DNA of 64,000 bases from an uncultured Clostridium sp. Lineage in GTDB: Bacteria > Bacillota > Clostridia > Lachnospirales > Lachnospiraceae. This document shows, piece after piece, positions 51,958 through 60,015 of the stretch (the first letter of the stretch is position 1; each line of letters starts with the position of its first letter). A model generated the notes under the pieces. That model was not told the DNA's origin, did not search any database, and worked only from the letters and a program-made list of their open reading frames with translations. A program made the position numbers and the translations under genes. The DNA is taken from the NCBI GenBank assembly GCA_937885015.1, contig CALAAS010000008.1:40334-104333 (forward strand), in the 5' to 3' direction.

Positions 51958-52500
51958 ATGAAAAAATTTGTATGTACAGTATGTGGTTACGTTTACGAGG
52001 GCGAGGCCGCTCCGGAGAAATGTCCGGTTTGCAACGCTCCGGCTTCCAAATTCCAGGAGCAGGCTGCTGATATGGCATGGGCTGCTGAGCACGTAGTAGG
52101 CGTTGCACAGGGCGCAAGCGAAGACATCATGGAAGACTTAAGAGCAAACTACGAGGGCGAGTGCAAAGAGGTTGGTATGTACCTGGCTATGGCACGTGTG
52201 GCTCACAGAGAGGGGTATCCGGAGATCGGTCTGTACTGGGAGAAAGCAGCTTACGAGGAGGCTGAGCACGCTTCCAAGTTCGCAGAGCTTCTGGGCGAAG
52301 TTCTTACGGACAGCACCAAGAAGAACCTGGAGATGCGCGTAGAGGCTGAGAACGGCGCTACTGCTGGTAAATTTGATCTGGCTAAGAGAGCAAAGGCTGC
52401 AAATCTTGATGCAATCCATGACACAGTTCACGAAATGGCAAGAGACGAGGCTCGTCACGGCAAGGCATTCAAGGGCCTTCTTGAGAGATACTTCGGCTAA
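51958..52500 (+). CDS. Reverse rubrerythrin (rubredoxin domain at N-terminus)
   Basis: 180 residues. Residues 1-35 are a rubredoxin-type Fe(Cys)4 domain with CTVCGYVY and CPVCNAP. Residues about 45-180 are the ferritin-like diiron domain, with E-x6-Y helices such as YEGECKEVGMYLAMARVAHR, and EEAEHASKFAELL, and the last DEARHGKAF. The domain order is the reverse of classical rubrerythrin, as in the clostridial enzyme that reduces H2O2 and O2 with NADH-derived electrons. Expression appears to be under PerR. Codon use is strongly biased, so the protein is probably abundant. The start follows AAAAGGAGAG. Confidence 0.93.
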   Translation: MKKFVCTVCGYVYEGEAAPEKCPVCNAPASKFQEQAADMAWAAEHVVGVAQGASEDIMEDLRANYEGECKEVGMYLAMARVAHREGYPEIGLYWEKAAYEEAEHASKFAELLGEVLTDSTKKNLEMRVEAENGATAGKFDLAKRAKAANLDAIHDTVHEMARDEARHGKAFKGLLERYFG

Positions 52501-52540
52501 TTACAGGCACGATACGCCTTTAATAAAACCATAATATATC

Positions 52541-52580
52541 AAAAGGGTACTGCAAATTTCCCGTTTTGCAGTACCCTTTT
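52541..52580. terminator. Bidirectional terminator between rubrerythrin and trpS
   Basis: A stem of about 16 bp (52541-52556 with 52565-52580) and an 8-nt loop, with A's on the left and TTTTTAATTT on the right. Serves both converging genes. Confidence 0.85.
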
Positions 52581-52624
52581 TAATTTCTTTATCCGCTGTA
52601 TGTTCAGACTTTCCCGCTTTGTTC

Positions 52625-53629
52625 TTACCGGATTCTTTCCGGAAATCCCACTTTTTTCTGCACTTTTCTGAGAGTTTTTCCCGCAAAGTACTGTGCCTTT
52701 TCCGCATTGGCCTTGATCACGCTGTCCAGATAATCCTTATTTCCAGACAGATCAGCAAACCGATCCTGCAGAGGCTTCAGCACAGACACAACTGCCTCGC
52801 CCACAGCCATCTTAAAGTCGCCGTAACCTTTTCCATCGAATTCCCGCTCCGTCTCCTGAGGTGTCTTTCCCGTGCAGGCGCAGTAAATATCGATCAGATT
52901 ATGAATGCCCGGCTGCTCGTCACAATAACGCACACACCCTTCCGAATCCGTCACAGCCCGCTTGAACTTCCGGATAATGGTATCCGGATCGTCCATCAGA
53001 TAAATGCTTCCGTTGGGATTTTCATCTGACTTGGACATTTTTTTTGCCGGATCCTGCAGGCTCATGATTTTGGCTCCAGCCTTACCAATATAAGCTTCCG
53101 GCACCGTAAACACATCGCCGTAAATATTATTAAACCGAATGGCAATATCACGGGTCAGTTCCAGATGCTGCATCTGGTCAATTCCCACCGGAACCACATC
53201 CGCCTGATACAGCAAGATATCAGCAGCCATCAAAACCGGATAGGTAAAAAGGCCGGCGTTGATATTGTCCGCATGCTTGGCCGCCTTATCCTTAAACTGC
53301 GTCATACGATTCAACTCGCCCATATACGTAAAACAGTTGAGAATCCAGGCCAGCTCCGCATGGCCGGATACATGAGACTGATAATAAATACAGTTTTTCT
53401 CCGGATCCAGGCCTGCTGCAATATACAGCGTCAGCAGTGTCCGCGCTCTTTTGCGAAGCTCCGCCGGGTTCTGGCGAACCGTAATGGAATGCATATCCAC
53501 CACGCTGAAAAAGGTCTGGTATTCGTCACTGATCGTAACCCAGTTTTTCAGAGCTCCCAGATAATTTCCAAGCGTCAGGTTTCCTGTCGCCTGCATCCCG
53601 CTGAACAGCGTCTTTTTTCCGTCTAACAT
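52625..53629 (-). CDS. trpS: Tryptophan--tRNA ligase
   Basis: 334 residues, family length. Class I signatures: the HIGH-like block TGNLTLGNYLGALKNWV (about 15-31) and the late KKMSKSDENPNGSI (about 195). The middle VPVGIDQMQHLELTRDIA segment is typical of TrpRS. It charges tRNA-Trp. The start follows GGGAAGGAGATAG. The leader carries a strong hairpin (53653-53678); no T-box elements were seen in the short upstream region. Confidence 0.95.
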   Translation of the reverse strand: MLDGKKTLFSGMQATGNLTLGNYLGALKNWVTISDEYQTFFSVVDMHSITVRQNPAELRKRARTLLTLYIAAGLDPEKNCIYYQSHVSGHAELAWILNCFTYMGELNRMTQFKDKAAKHADNINAGLFTYPVLMAADILLYQADVVPVGIDQMQHLELTRDIAIRFNNIYGDVFTVPEAYIGKAGAKIMSLQDPAKKMSKSDENPNGSIYLMDDPDTIIRKFKRAVTDSEGCVRYCDEQPGIHNLIDIYCACTGKTPQETEREFDGKGYGDFKMAVGEAVVSVLKPLQDRFADLSGNKDYLDSVIKANAEKAQYFAGKTLRKVQKKVGFPERIR

Positions 53630-53652
53630 AATCTCTATCTCCTTCCCGCCTT

Positions 53653-53678
53653 TTTCAGAAATATGAATATTTCTGAAA
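53653..53678. repeat. Perfect 12-bp inverted repeat in the trpS leader
   Basis: TTTCAGAAATAT and its complement are separated by 2 bp. It lies about 24 bp before the trpS start codon and would form a hairpin in its mRNA or serve as an operator. Confidence 0.6.
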
Positions 53679-53826
53679 CCGTTTCGTCATTATTATAATA
53701 CAGAAGAGGGTGCCTTGCAAGACACCCTTTGTCATCTATTGTACCTCTCTATTGCACTTTTTTCCTCCTTCTGCTACACTTGGAGCAGAAAAAACAGGCA
53801 TCTGCCTATGATCCGGAGGAATAAAC

Positions 53827-54306
53827 ATGGAAAAGATCACAAGCTTTACCATCGACCATCTAAAACTGCTGCCCGGCATTTACGTATCCCGCAGGGACCA
53901 GGCCGGTGGCAGCACCATTACCACCTTTGACATCCGCATGACCCGCCCTAATTTTGAACCCGTCATGAATACGGCCGAGGTTCACACCATCGAACATCTG
54001 GCCGCAACCTGGCTTCGCAATCAGCCGGATTGGAAGGACCGCGTTCTCTATTTCGGCCCCATGGGATGCCGCACTGGTTTCTATCTGCTGCTGACTGGCG
54101 ATCTGAGTTCCACTGACATTCTGCCTCTGATGACCGGACTTTTTTCCTTTATCCGGGATTATGAGGGAGAGGTTCCGGGCGCCAGCGCCAGGGACTGCGG
54201 GAACTTCATGGACATGAACCTTCCCATGGCCCGATACCTGGCTGACCGCTTTCTGCGGGAGGTTCTGGCCCAGATCGGACCGGAACGCCTGAACTACCCG
54301 GAATAA
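53827..54306 (+). CDS. luxS: S-ribosylhomocysteine lyase
   Basis: 159 residues, typical LuxS. The metal-binding HTIEHLAAT (His 54 and His 58 region), the catalytic Cys in FGPMGCRTGFYL, and a late metal ligand region ASARDCGNFMDMNL are present. It splits S-ribosylhomocysteine into homocysteine and DPD, the precursor of autoinducer-2, as part of the activated methyl cycle. The start follows GGAGGAATAAAC. It converges on hisD with a hairpin between. Confidence 0.95.
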   Translation: MEKITSFTIDHLKLLPGIYVSRRDQAGGSTITTFDIRMTRPNFEPVMNTAEVHTIEHLAATWLRNQPDWKDRVLYFGPMGCRTGFYLLLTGDLSSTDILPLMTGLFSFIRDYEGEVPGASARDCGNFMDMNLPMARYLADRFLREVLAQIGPERLNYPE

Positions 54307-54332
54307 GCTTCCCATGGCAATTCTCACAAAGT

Positions 54333-54373
54333 GTTTTTATGTCACAGGACGCTATTTTCTATGACACAAAAAC
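54333..54373. terminator. Hairpin between luxS and hisD
   Basis: Arms 54333-54344 and 54362-54373 pair over 12 bases with one wobble and a 17-nt loop. T-rich on each arm rather than after it, so a terminator role is only probable; it reaches into the hisD stop region. Confidence 0.4.
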
Positions 54374-55632
54374 TAACGGCGCGCCTCTGCTGCGGCTGCA
54401 TGACCGGAAAGGCCTTCCCCCCGGGCCAGCCGCGCCACCAGAGGCGCCAGCTTTGCCGACGCCTCCGGCGTCATACTCTGATGGGTACACGTCTTCAAAA
54501 ATGTTCCCACCCAGACACCTCCTGTATACCGGGCCGCCCTCAGGGTCGGAAGCGTATGATTGGTACCGGAAGCATAATCGCCAAACACTTCTGCCGTATT
54601 TTCTCCAATGAAAAGTGATCCATAGCAGGTCAGTTCCGGAATTACCGTTTCCGGATGTTCCACATTCAGTTCCAGATGTTCCGGCGCGTATTCATTGGCA
54701 TAAAGAACCGCCTCATTCAGATCCTCTACAATTCCTATTTCTCCATATGTATTCCAGGACTGGCGCGCAATCTCGGCTGTATCCAATTTTTGCAGCTCCG
54801 CTTCCACTGCCTCTATAACCTGATATCCAAAGGCCTCCTCCGTAGTAAGGAGGATTCCCTTCGCATTCACATCATGTTCTGACTGAGCCAGAAGGTCTGC
54901 TGCCACCGTCTCCGGATTGGCTTTTCCATCTGCAATTACCAAAACTTCACTGGGCCCGGCCACAAAGTCGATTCCAACCTGGCCGTAACACTGGCGCTTG
55001 GCCTCTGTCACAAAACGATTTCCCGGCCCGACAATCATATCCACCGGCTGTATACTCTCAGTTCCATAGGAAAAGGCGGCAATGGCCTGTGCACCGCCCA
55101 CTGCATAAATCTCGTCCACTCCGGCTATATCCATGGCGACCAGCGTCTTCGAAGCAATGTGATTCGTGCCATGCACCACCGGCGAGCAGGCAGTCACACG
55201 CTTCACCCCGGCCACACGGGCCGGAATCGCCAGCATCAGCGCAGTCGAATACAGGGGGTAATTTCCTCCCGGCACATAACAACAACAGGAGCTTACCGGC
55301 AATATACGATGCCCCAGGAAAATTCCCGGCTGTGGACTGAAGCTCTCCAGAGGCTTTACCGTCTCCTTCTGCGCTTTGGCAAACGCGCGGATATTGTGGC
55401 TGGCCGCCCTCAAATCTTCAATCTCTTCTTCCGTCAAATCCTTATACGCCTCTTCAATTTCTTCTCTGGATACCCGCAGACACTCCCTGCTGCACCCATC
55501 AAATCTGTTACCATACTCCTGCAGCGCCGCATCCCCCCGGCTTCTGACCTCGCCAATCATGGCAGCTACTATGTCCCGCAGATTTCTGGTATCCTCTTCA
55601 CTTCTCTTCTGTGCTCTTTTTATAATTCTCAT
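54373..55632 (-). CDS. hisD: Histidinol dehydrogenase
   Basis: 419 residues, near family length. Diagnostic blocks: VPGGNYPLYSTALMLAIPA (about 120), VDMIVGPGNRFVTEAKRQCY, VDFVAGPSEVLVIAD (about 225), LAQSEHDVNAKGILLT with zinc ligands Gln and His (about 253), and YASGTNHTLPT (about 352). It catalyses the last two steps of histidine synthesis, or in stand-alone copies related oxidations. No other his genes are adjacent here. The start follows GGGAGAGATG. Confidence 0.93.
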   Translation of the reverse strand: MRIIKRAQKRSEEDTRNLRDIVAAMIGEVRSRGDAALQEYGNRFDGCSRECLRVSREEIEEAYKDLTEEEIEDLRAASHNIRAFAKAQKETVKPLESFSPQPGIFLGHRILPVSSCCCYVPGGNYPLYSTALMLAIPARVAGVKRVTACSPVVHGTNHIASKTLVAMDIAGVDEIYAVGGAQAIAAFSYGTESIQPVDMIVGPGNRFVTEAKRQCYGQVGIDFVAGPSEVLVIADGKANPETVAADLLAQSEHDVNAKGILLTTEEAFGYQVIEAVEAELQKLDTAEIARQSWNTYGEIGIVEDLNEAVLYANEYAPEHLELNVEHPETVIPELTCYGSLFIGENTAEVFGDYASGTNHTLPTLRAARYTGGVWVGTFLKTCTHQSMTPEASAKLAPLVARLARGEGLSGHAAAAEARR

Positions 55633-55747
55633 CTACATCTCTCCCGCCTGATTTTTATGGACTTTAGTATAGCACAAACCGGACCGTTTTGCGATAAAAA
55701 AGCGCTGCATGCTCCCCTTCTTTTTTTCATATCCGGCCATCCTTCCT

Positions 55748-56482
55748 TTATACGAAGCCCATCCATCGGATCAGAACAGCCAGCACAGCCAAATGAACCG
55801 GATAAAACCAGTAAAAGAAATATCGAAGTTTTCCGGTGCCGCGTTTCCCATTGTATAAGAAAATCAGCGGTATAATCAGAAAAATCGTTATTTGCCGGAA
55901 ACCGAAAACCATCAGAAGTCCCATTCCGGCCGCCACCGCCTGCCAGCTTTTTTTCCCATGAAGCTGATACAATATCAGAATAAACAGAATGCCGATCATT
56001 CCCCAGTCTCCCCGGATTGCCTCCGCCGCCCCACAGCACAATACCATAATTACCAGTTTCTCAAGGATTCCCGTTCCACACCGCTCTGACAGTTCCATAC
56101 CCACCAGTCCGATTAAAAGCGTAAAAAACACATTTTGCAATTCCCAGGTAAAACCGCCGCAAATCGCCAGATCAAATGGAATTTCCGACAAAACAGCAAA
56201 CAGCAGCAGCCTCTGTCCATATTTCCATACACTCCTCGTATGGAAAAAACCTTCTACCATTAAAAATGCAAACAGCGGAAACGCCAAATGCCCTATTCCC
56301 CGCATCAGGAGCGAAAGCTGTACAAGTATTTCTTTCTGAAAAGTCAGCGGACCGAGGTGAAACGGCAGCCGATCCGGTGTTGCCAGAAATCCTTGTTGTA
56401 ACACTGTGTAGGCCACATGATCAATTGCCATAAAAATCACAGCTATCCATTTCAGGGACGTCCCTGAAAGTCCATTTTTCAT
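55748..56482 (-). CDS. TraX family membrane protein
   Basis: 244 residues with about seven to eight hydrophobic segments. The N-terminus SLKWIAVIFMAIDHVAYTV and the YFFYWFYPVHLAVLAVLIRW C-terminal helix are typical of TraX, named after the F-plasmid pilin acetylase and related to acyltransferase-3 proteins. In Firmicutes it is chromosomal with unknown substrate. Its first nine codons and promoter region lie in the 140-bp sequence duplicated by the IS1634-type insertion, but the gene itself is intact because it keeps one complete copy. Confidence 0.85.
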   Translation of the reverse strand: MKNGLSGTSLKWIAVIFMAIDHVAYTVLQQGFLATPDRLPFHLGPLTFQKEILVQLSLLMRGIGHLAFPLFAFLMVEGFFHTRSVWKYGQRLLLFAVLSEIPFDLAICGGFTWELQNVFFTLLIGLVGMELSERCGTGILEKLVIMVLCCGAAEAIRGDWGMIGILFILILYQLHGKKSWQAVAAGMGLLMVFGFRQITIFLIIPLIFLYNGKRGTGKLRYFFYWFYPVHLAVLAVLIRWMGFV

Positions 56483-56596
56483 CCTCTATCCACCTTCCTT
56501 TCCTGGACCTATTATGGACATATTCGCAAAAAAAAGCAAGAAAATTCGCCTTTCTTACACCTTTTACTCAAAATTTACATTATCATTTGACAAACC
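56457..56596. repeat. 140-bp direct repeat, left copy (target-site duplication)
   Basis: Identical to 58594-58733 over 140 bp. It contains the traX start codon, its first nine codons and upstream sequence. It immediately borders the insertion sequence. Confidence 0.85.
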
Positions 56597-58593
56597 CCGT
56601 CTTTGACAGTGATATTTAGAAAAACACCGCAGAAAGGCTTATTTTATATAGCTTTTCCAGCGGTGCTTTTTCGTTTTACAATATAGTCTTTTTTTGATGA
56701 GAATTAAGAAATGCGTTTTTTATTATTTTGTAGGTGGTTGTTTGCTCAATTTTTGAATTTCTTTCATTTTTCGTTTGGTAATAAATTCATAGTCTGTTTC
56801 AAAATCAACCATTTTGTGCAAGGCATCTGTAAGCTGTGTTGATCTGTAAATTGGTATAAATCCCTGCCCTTGGATATCTGCGAATTCATACGCTTTTAAT
56901 GTCGATAAAATTTCGTCGCACGTATATTTCTTTCCGAGTTTTTTCTCCAGCAATCGATAAATTAAAAGTGCCAAAAAGCATACAAGGAAATGAGCCTGAA
57001 TTCGATCCTCGCGCTGTACAAACACGGGTCTTGCAGCAAAATCTGTTTTCATAATCCGGAAGCAGGCTTCTATCTGCCATCTGCTTTCACTAACTCTTAA
57101 GATAGATTCTGGCTCATCATCAAAAAGATCTGTACAAACGGCATAGAGACCATCATACTGTGCCTCCTCTGCGATCTTCTCCTCATCTAAAAAATACAGG
57201 ATATCTGCAATTTCTCCATCCTTTGTGACGGCAGCTTTATCAATAAACCTTGCCGGATCGTTTGGATTCTTTCGATTCTTTTTGTGTTTCCCGTTCGCCA
57301 GCATTGCTTTTGCACGTTCGATCTGCTTATCACGGATTTCTTTCTGATAAGCGGCATATTTAGGCGAATAGGTAATCAACAGACGTTGTTCCATTTTTTT
57401 CGAACTGTAAGGTTCTTCTTTGTAAAATATTTCGTCCTTATCTTTCTCTGCCAGTTCATCTAAACTGACTGCCTTGTGGTCAGAAAGCCGTCGAAAATTT
57501 TTACGGTTGAATGCCAGCTCCCGATATTCCTGAGACAGTTTTTTAATCGATTGAGTTACGATGTAAGCTCGCTTTTTTGTATGGTTCAGGATTCGGTTAT
57601 TTTCAGAAGCAAGTCCTGCGTCTGAGCAGAAAATAAACTCATCACACCCGAATTCTTCAATCACCTTTTTTTCAAGAGGTTTTAAGGAGGTCTGTTCGTT
57701 TTGGTTTCCAGGAAATATATGAAATGCCAGTGGAATTCCGTCCCCATCGGTAAAGAGTCCCATTTGTACAATCGGATTCAGGCGGTGTTCTTTGCTTTTT
57801 CCGTATTTTTTATTTCCATCTTCCTGCTCGATCTCAAAGTAATAATTCGTGCAGTCATAGTAAAGAATACTGTCATTACGCTTTAATATTGTTTTTGAAT
57901 TGCGATAGACCTCTGACTGTATCAGATCGCATTCTTCTGAAAGAACACTTAAAGCTCTGTATACATCATGGAGCTGGTATGCAGGCGGCTCCAGAAAGCT
58001 TTTGGAAGTTTCAAAGGAAGAACGCTTACTGCCAGGTTCTAAGATCCTTGTATAAATGAGATCGGATAAAATCGCATTCAGGTCATAAGAATACTGGTGC
58101 TTGTCTCGGATTTTTCTGCAGACTTTGTTTAAGCCAAGTTCATAATAGAGAGACTGGAGGAAGAGGTAACCTCCCTCGAATTTTCTTCGCTCTCCGTGAG
58201 GAATTTTTCGATTTGGATGAAAGGTAATCGGAATACAGTGGTTTTCTTTTTCCAGTTCGAATTTCTCTGTTTCAATGCGGGCCTGTTCTTTTGCCCAGGC
58301 CATGACATCATCTCTTGTAGGCCCATGTTCGATCAGTAAATCTTTTAAGGTACCAAGTTTTCGGATAGTCCTTGAAGTGGATTTTCCATTGGCGTCGATA
58401 TAGGATTGTTTTATATAAAAAGACTCAGCGTTTTTTGATTTTGATGTATTTACTTTCAATTCGATCACCTCAAAGGTATTATACCATAAAAAGACCAAAA
58501 AGCCTATATATAAAACCAAAAAAGTTGACAAAAAAATATAAGCCTTTATGCGGCTTACAAGCCATTTTTAGAAGAAAGAGGTGTCAAAGACCC
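56597..58593. mobile_element. IS1634-family insertion sequence (about 2.0 kb)
   Basis: 1997 bp between the two 140-bp repeats, holding one transposase gene on the minus strand. Imperfect terminal inverted repeats: GTCTTTGACA starts 2 bp inside the left end and its complement TGTCAAAGAC ends 2 bp inside the right end. IS1634 elements are known for long target duplications of variable size, which fits the 140-bp repeat. Transposase and both ends look complete, and the repeats are identical, so the insertion is recent. Confidence 0.88.
56723..58459 (-). CDS. IS1634-family transposase
   Basis: 578 residues. DDE-type transposase of the IS4 superfamily. First Asp in YYDCTNYYFEIEQEDG, second in DEFIFCSDAGLASENN, and a C-terminal part, SRWQIEACFRIMKTDFAARP, with the Glu (YREK-like region), followed by ERIQAHFLVCFLALLIYRLLEKKLG-like helices. 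I choose a TTG start at 58459 with GAGGTGATCGAA ahead; the frame is open to 58531 but has no binding site and would start upstream of the usual MVNTSKS-like N-terminus. No internal stop or frameshift, so it may be active. Confidence 0.92.
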   Translation of the reverse strand: MKVNTSKSKNAESFYIKQSYIDANGKSTSRTIRKLGTLKDLLIEHGPTRDDVMAWAKEQARIETEKFELEKENHCIPITFHPNRKIPHGERRKFEGGYLFLQSLYYELGLNKVCRKIRDKHQYSYDLNAILSDLIYTRILEPGSKRSSFETSKSFLEPPAYQLHDVYRALSVLSEECDLIQSEVYRNSKTILKRNDSILYYDCTNYYFEIEQEDGNKKYGKSKEHRLNPIVQMGLFTDGDGIPLAFHIFPGNQNEQTSLKPLEKKVIEEFGCDEFIFCSDAGLASENNRILNHTKKRAYIVTQSIKKLSQEYRELAFNRKNFRRLSDHKAVSLDELAEKDKDEIFYKEEPYSSKKMEQRLLITYSPKYAAYQKEIRDKQIERAKAMLANGKHKKNRKNPNDPARFIDKAAVTKDGEIADILYFLDEEKIAEEAQYDGLYAVCTDLFDDEPESILRVSESRWQIEACFRIMKTDFAARPVFVQREDRIQAHFLVCFLALLIYRLLEKKLGKKYTCDEILSTLKAYEFADIQGQGFIPIYRSTQLTDALHKMVDFETDYEFITKRKMKEIQKLSKQPPTK

Positions 58594-58733
58594 GACGTCC
58601 CTGAAAGTCCATTTTTCATCCTCTATCCACCTTCCTTTCCTGGACCTATTATGGACATATTCGCAAAAAAAAGCAAGAAAATTCGCCTTTCTTACACCTT
58701 TTACTCAAAATTTACATTATCATTTGACAAACC
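58594..58733. repeat. 140-bp direct repeat, right copy (target-site duplication)
   Basis: Second copy of 56457-56596. It carries an orphan traX start: nine native codons, then IS sequence and an early stop. The original upstream region of traX continues to its right. Confidence 0.85.
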
Positions 58734-58870
58734 ATAGGCTGTGTTATATGCTTAGAATGAGTTTTTTTCTCGAAAAATGTCGAATCATAAAAAACAAACG
58801 CAGCTATTCAGTTGACAGCCGTCCTGAAGCGCTGCAAAGCAATTAAGTATATATAGAGGGATGGCAAATC

Positions 58871-59998
58871 ATGGCGGATTTAGATGTTATCTGTATTGGT
58901 GCAATCAATTATGACTACATGTTTCACTGTAAAAAAGAAGACCTGGAAGAAACCAGCAAAAACGAGGGGGACGAAAACCTCAGCAATCCAATTTCAGATG
59001 TGGAAAATGATATTCTGGAACTGGCTCTCAAAAATAAAGAATATACGACTCAGATCGGCGGCTCTGCTTTCATCAGTCTAAAGGTCATCAAACACATTCT
59101 CCCCTCTCTGCAGGCAGCCTACATCGGCGTCTGCGGAACACCAAACGCCTTTGATCTCCGGTACGGAAAAAGCAATAATCTGGAAGCCGAGCTGGCTCAT
59201 CTGGATAACCGGGAATGGCTGTTTACCACTGGAGACCGGTATGATGAGCCTTACGCCAAAGCCATCGCCAAATCCATTGTACGACTCTACAACCACACCC
59301 GCAACTGTATCAAGATTGCCCCCTGTGCCAACAATACGCTTCTGGGCCGCATTCAGGAAAAAGAAGAACAGACCGGCCAATCCTTTGCCGCTTACCTGGC
59401 AAAGACCCGCTGGATCCATCTGTCCTCTCTCTCTGATTTTGATCAGTTTGAGGCTATTATGCAGTATGTCATTGAGGCAAAAAAACAGAACCCGGAGCTG
59501 AAGATCAGCATGGATCCCGGGTTCGAATATACTTCCCGCCGCCGGGAAAGGCTGCAGCCTCTGATTTCCTATGCAGATTATATTTTCCTCAATAAATCGG
59601 AGAAGAAAAACCTGGGACTGAACGCGCCCACTGCGCGGCCGTTGTATGCCAATCTCTGCCAGTATTTTTCCGAGATCAATCCGGATCCAAACCGCACACT
59701 GATTGTCAAGCACGATGACCGCCACGAACTGATCCGCTTTGAGGATAGAAAGGCCCGGATCCGCACAGTCCGCCACAAAAAACTGTATCAGTATCAGCTG
59801 AACAACGATACTGGGGCCGGAGATTCCTTTGCCGGCGGCTTTATCAGCGGCATGCTGGATGAGCGGTTAAATCACGATATTGCCGGTCCTATCCAGCTGG
59901 GCGTTCTGGCTGCCAAAGGACGAATGCGGAGTTTTGACTATGAAAATCCCTACTTAAACATCCAGAAGCTGACGGATCACTTTTTTGAAACTCTGTAA
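58871..59998 (+). CDS. PfkB-family carbohydrate kinase
   Basis: 375 residues. The N-terminal block VICIGAINYDYMF and the IGGSAFISLKVIKHI substrate region are PfkB-like. The ATP-site signature NNDTGAGDSFAGGFISGML (about 311-329) contains the catalytic Asp. A 35-residue insertion of acidic, polar residues (about 20-50, KKEDLEETSKNEGDENL) is unusual for the family. It phosphorylates a sugar, nucleoside or related alcohol. Its start codon follows GAGGG. It lies alone downstream of the IS, in a 137-bp gap, and converges on the DUF2812 gene. Confidence 0.88.
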   Translation: MADLDVICIGAINYDYMFHCKKEDLEETSKNEGDENLSNPISDVENDILELALKNKEYTTQIGGSAFISLKVIKHILPSLQAAYIGVCGTPNAFDLRYGKSNNLEAELAHLDNREWLFTTGDRYDEPYAKAIAKSIVRLYNHTRNCIKIAPCANNTLLGRIQEKEEQTGQSFAAYLAKTRWIHLSSLSDFDQFEAIMQYVIEAKKQNPELKISMDPGFEYTSRRRERLQPLISYADYIFLNKSEKKNLGLNAPTARPLYANLCQYFSEINPDPNRTLIVKHDDRHELIRFEDRKARIRTVRHKKLYQYQLNNDTGAGDSFAGGFISGMLDERLNHDIAGPIQLGVLAAKGRMRSFDYENPYLNIQKLTDHFFETL

Positions 59999-60015
59999 AC
60001 GCCAAAACCAGACTC

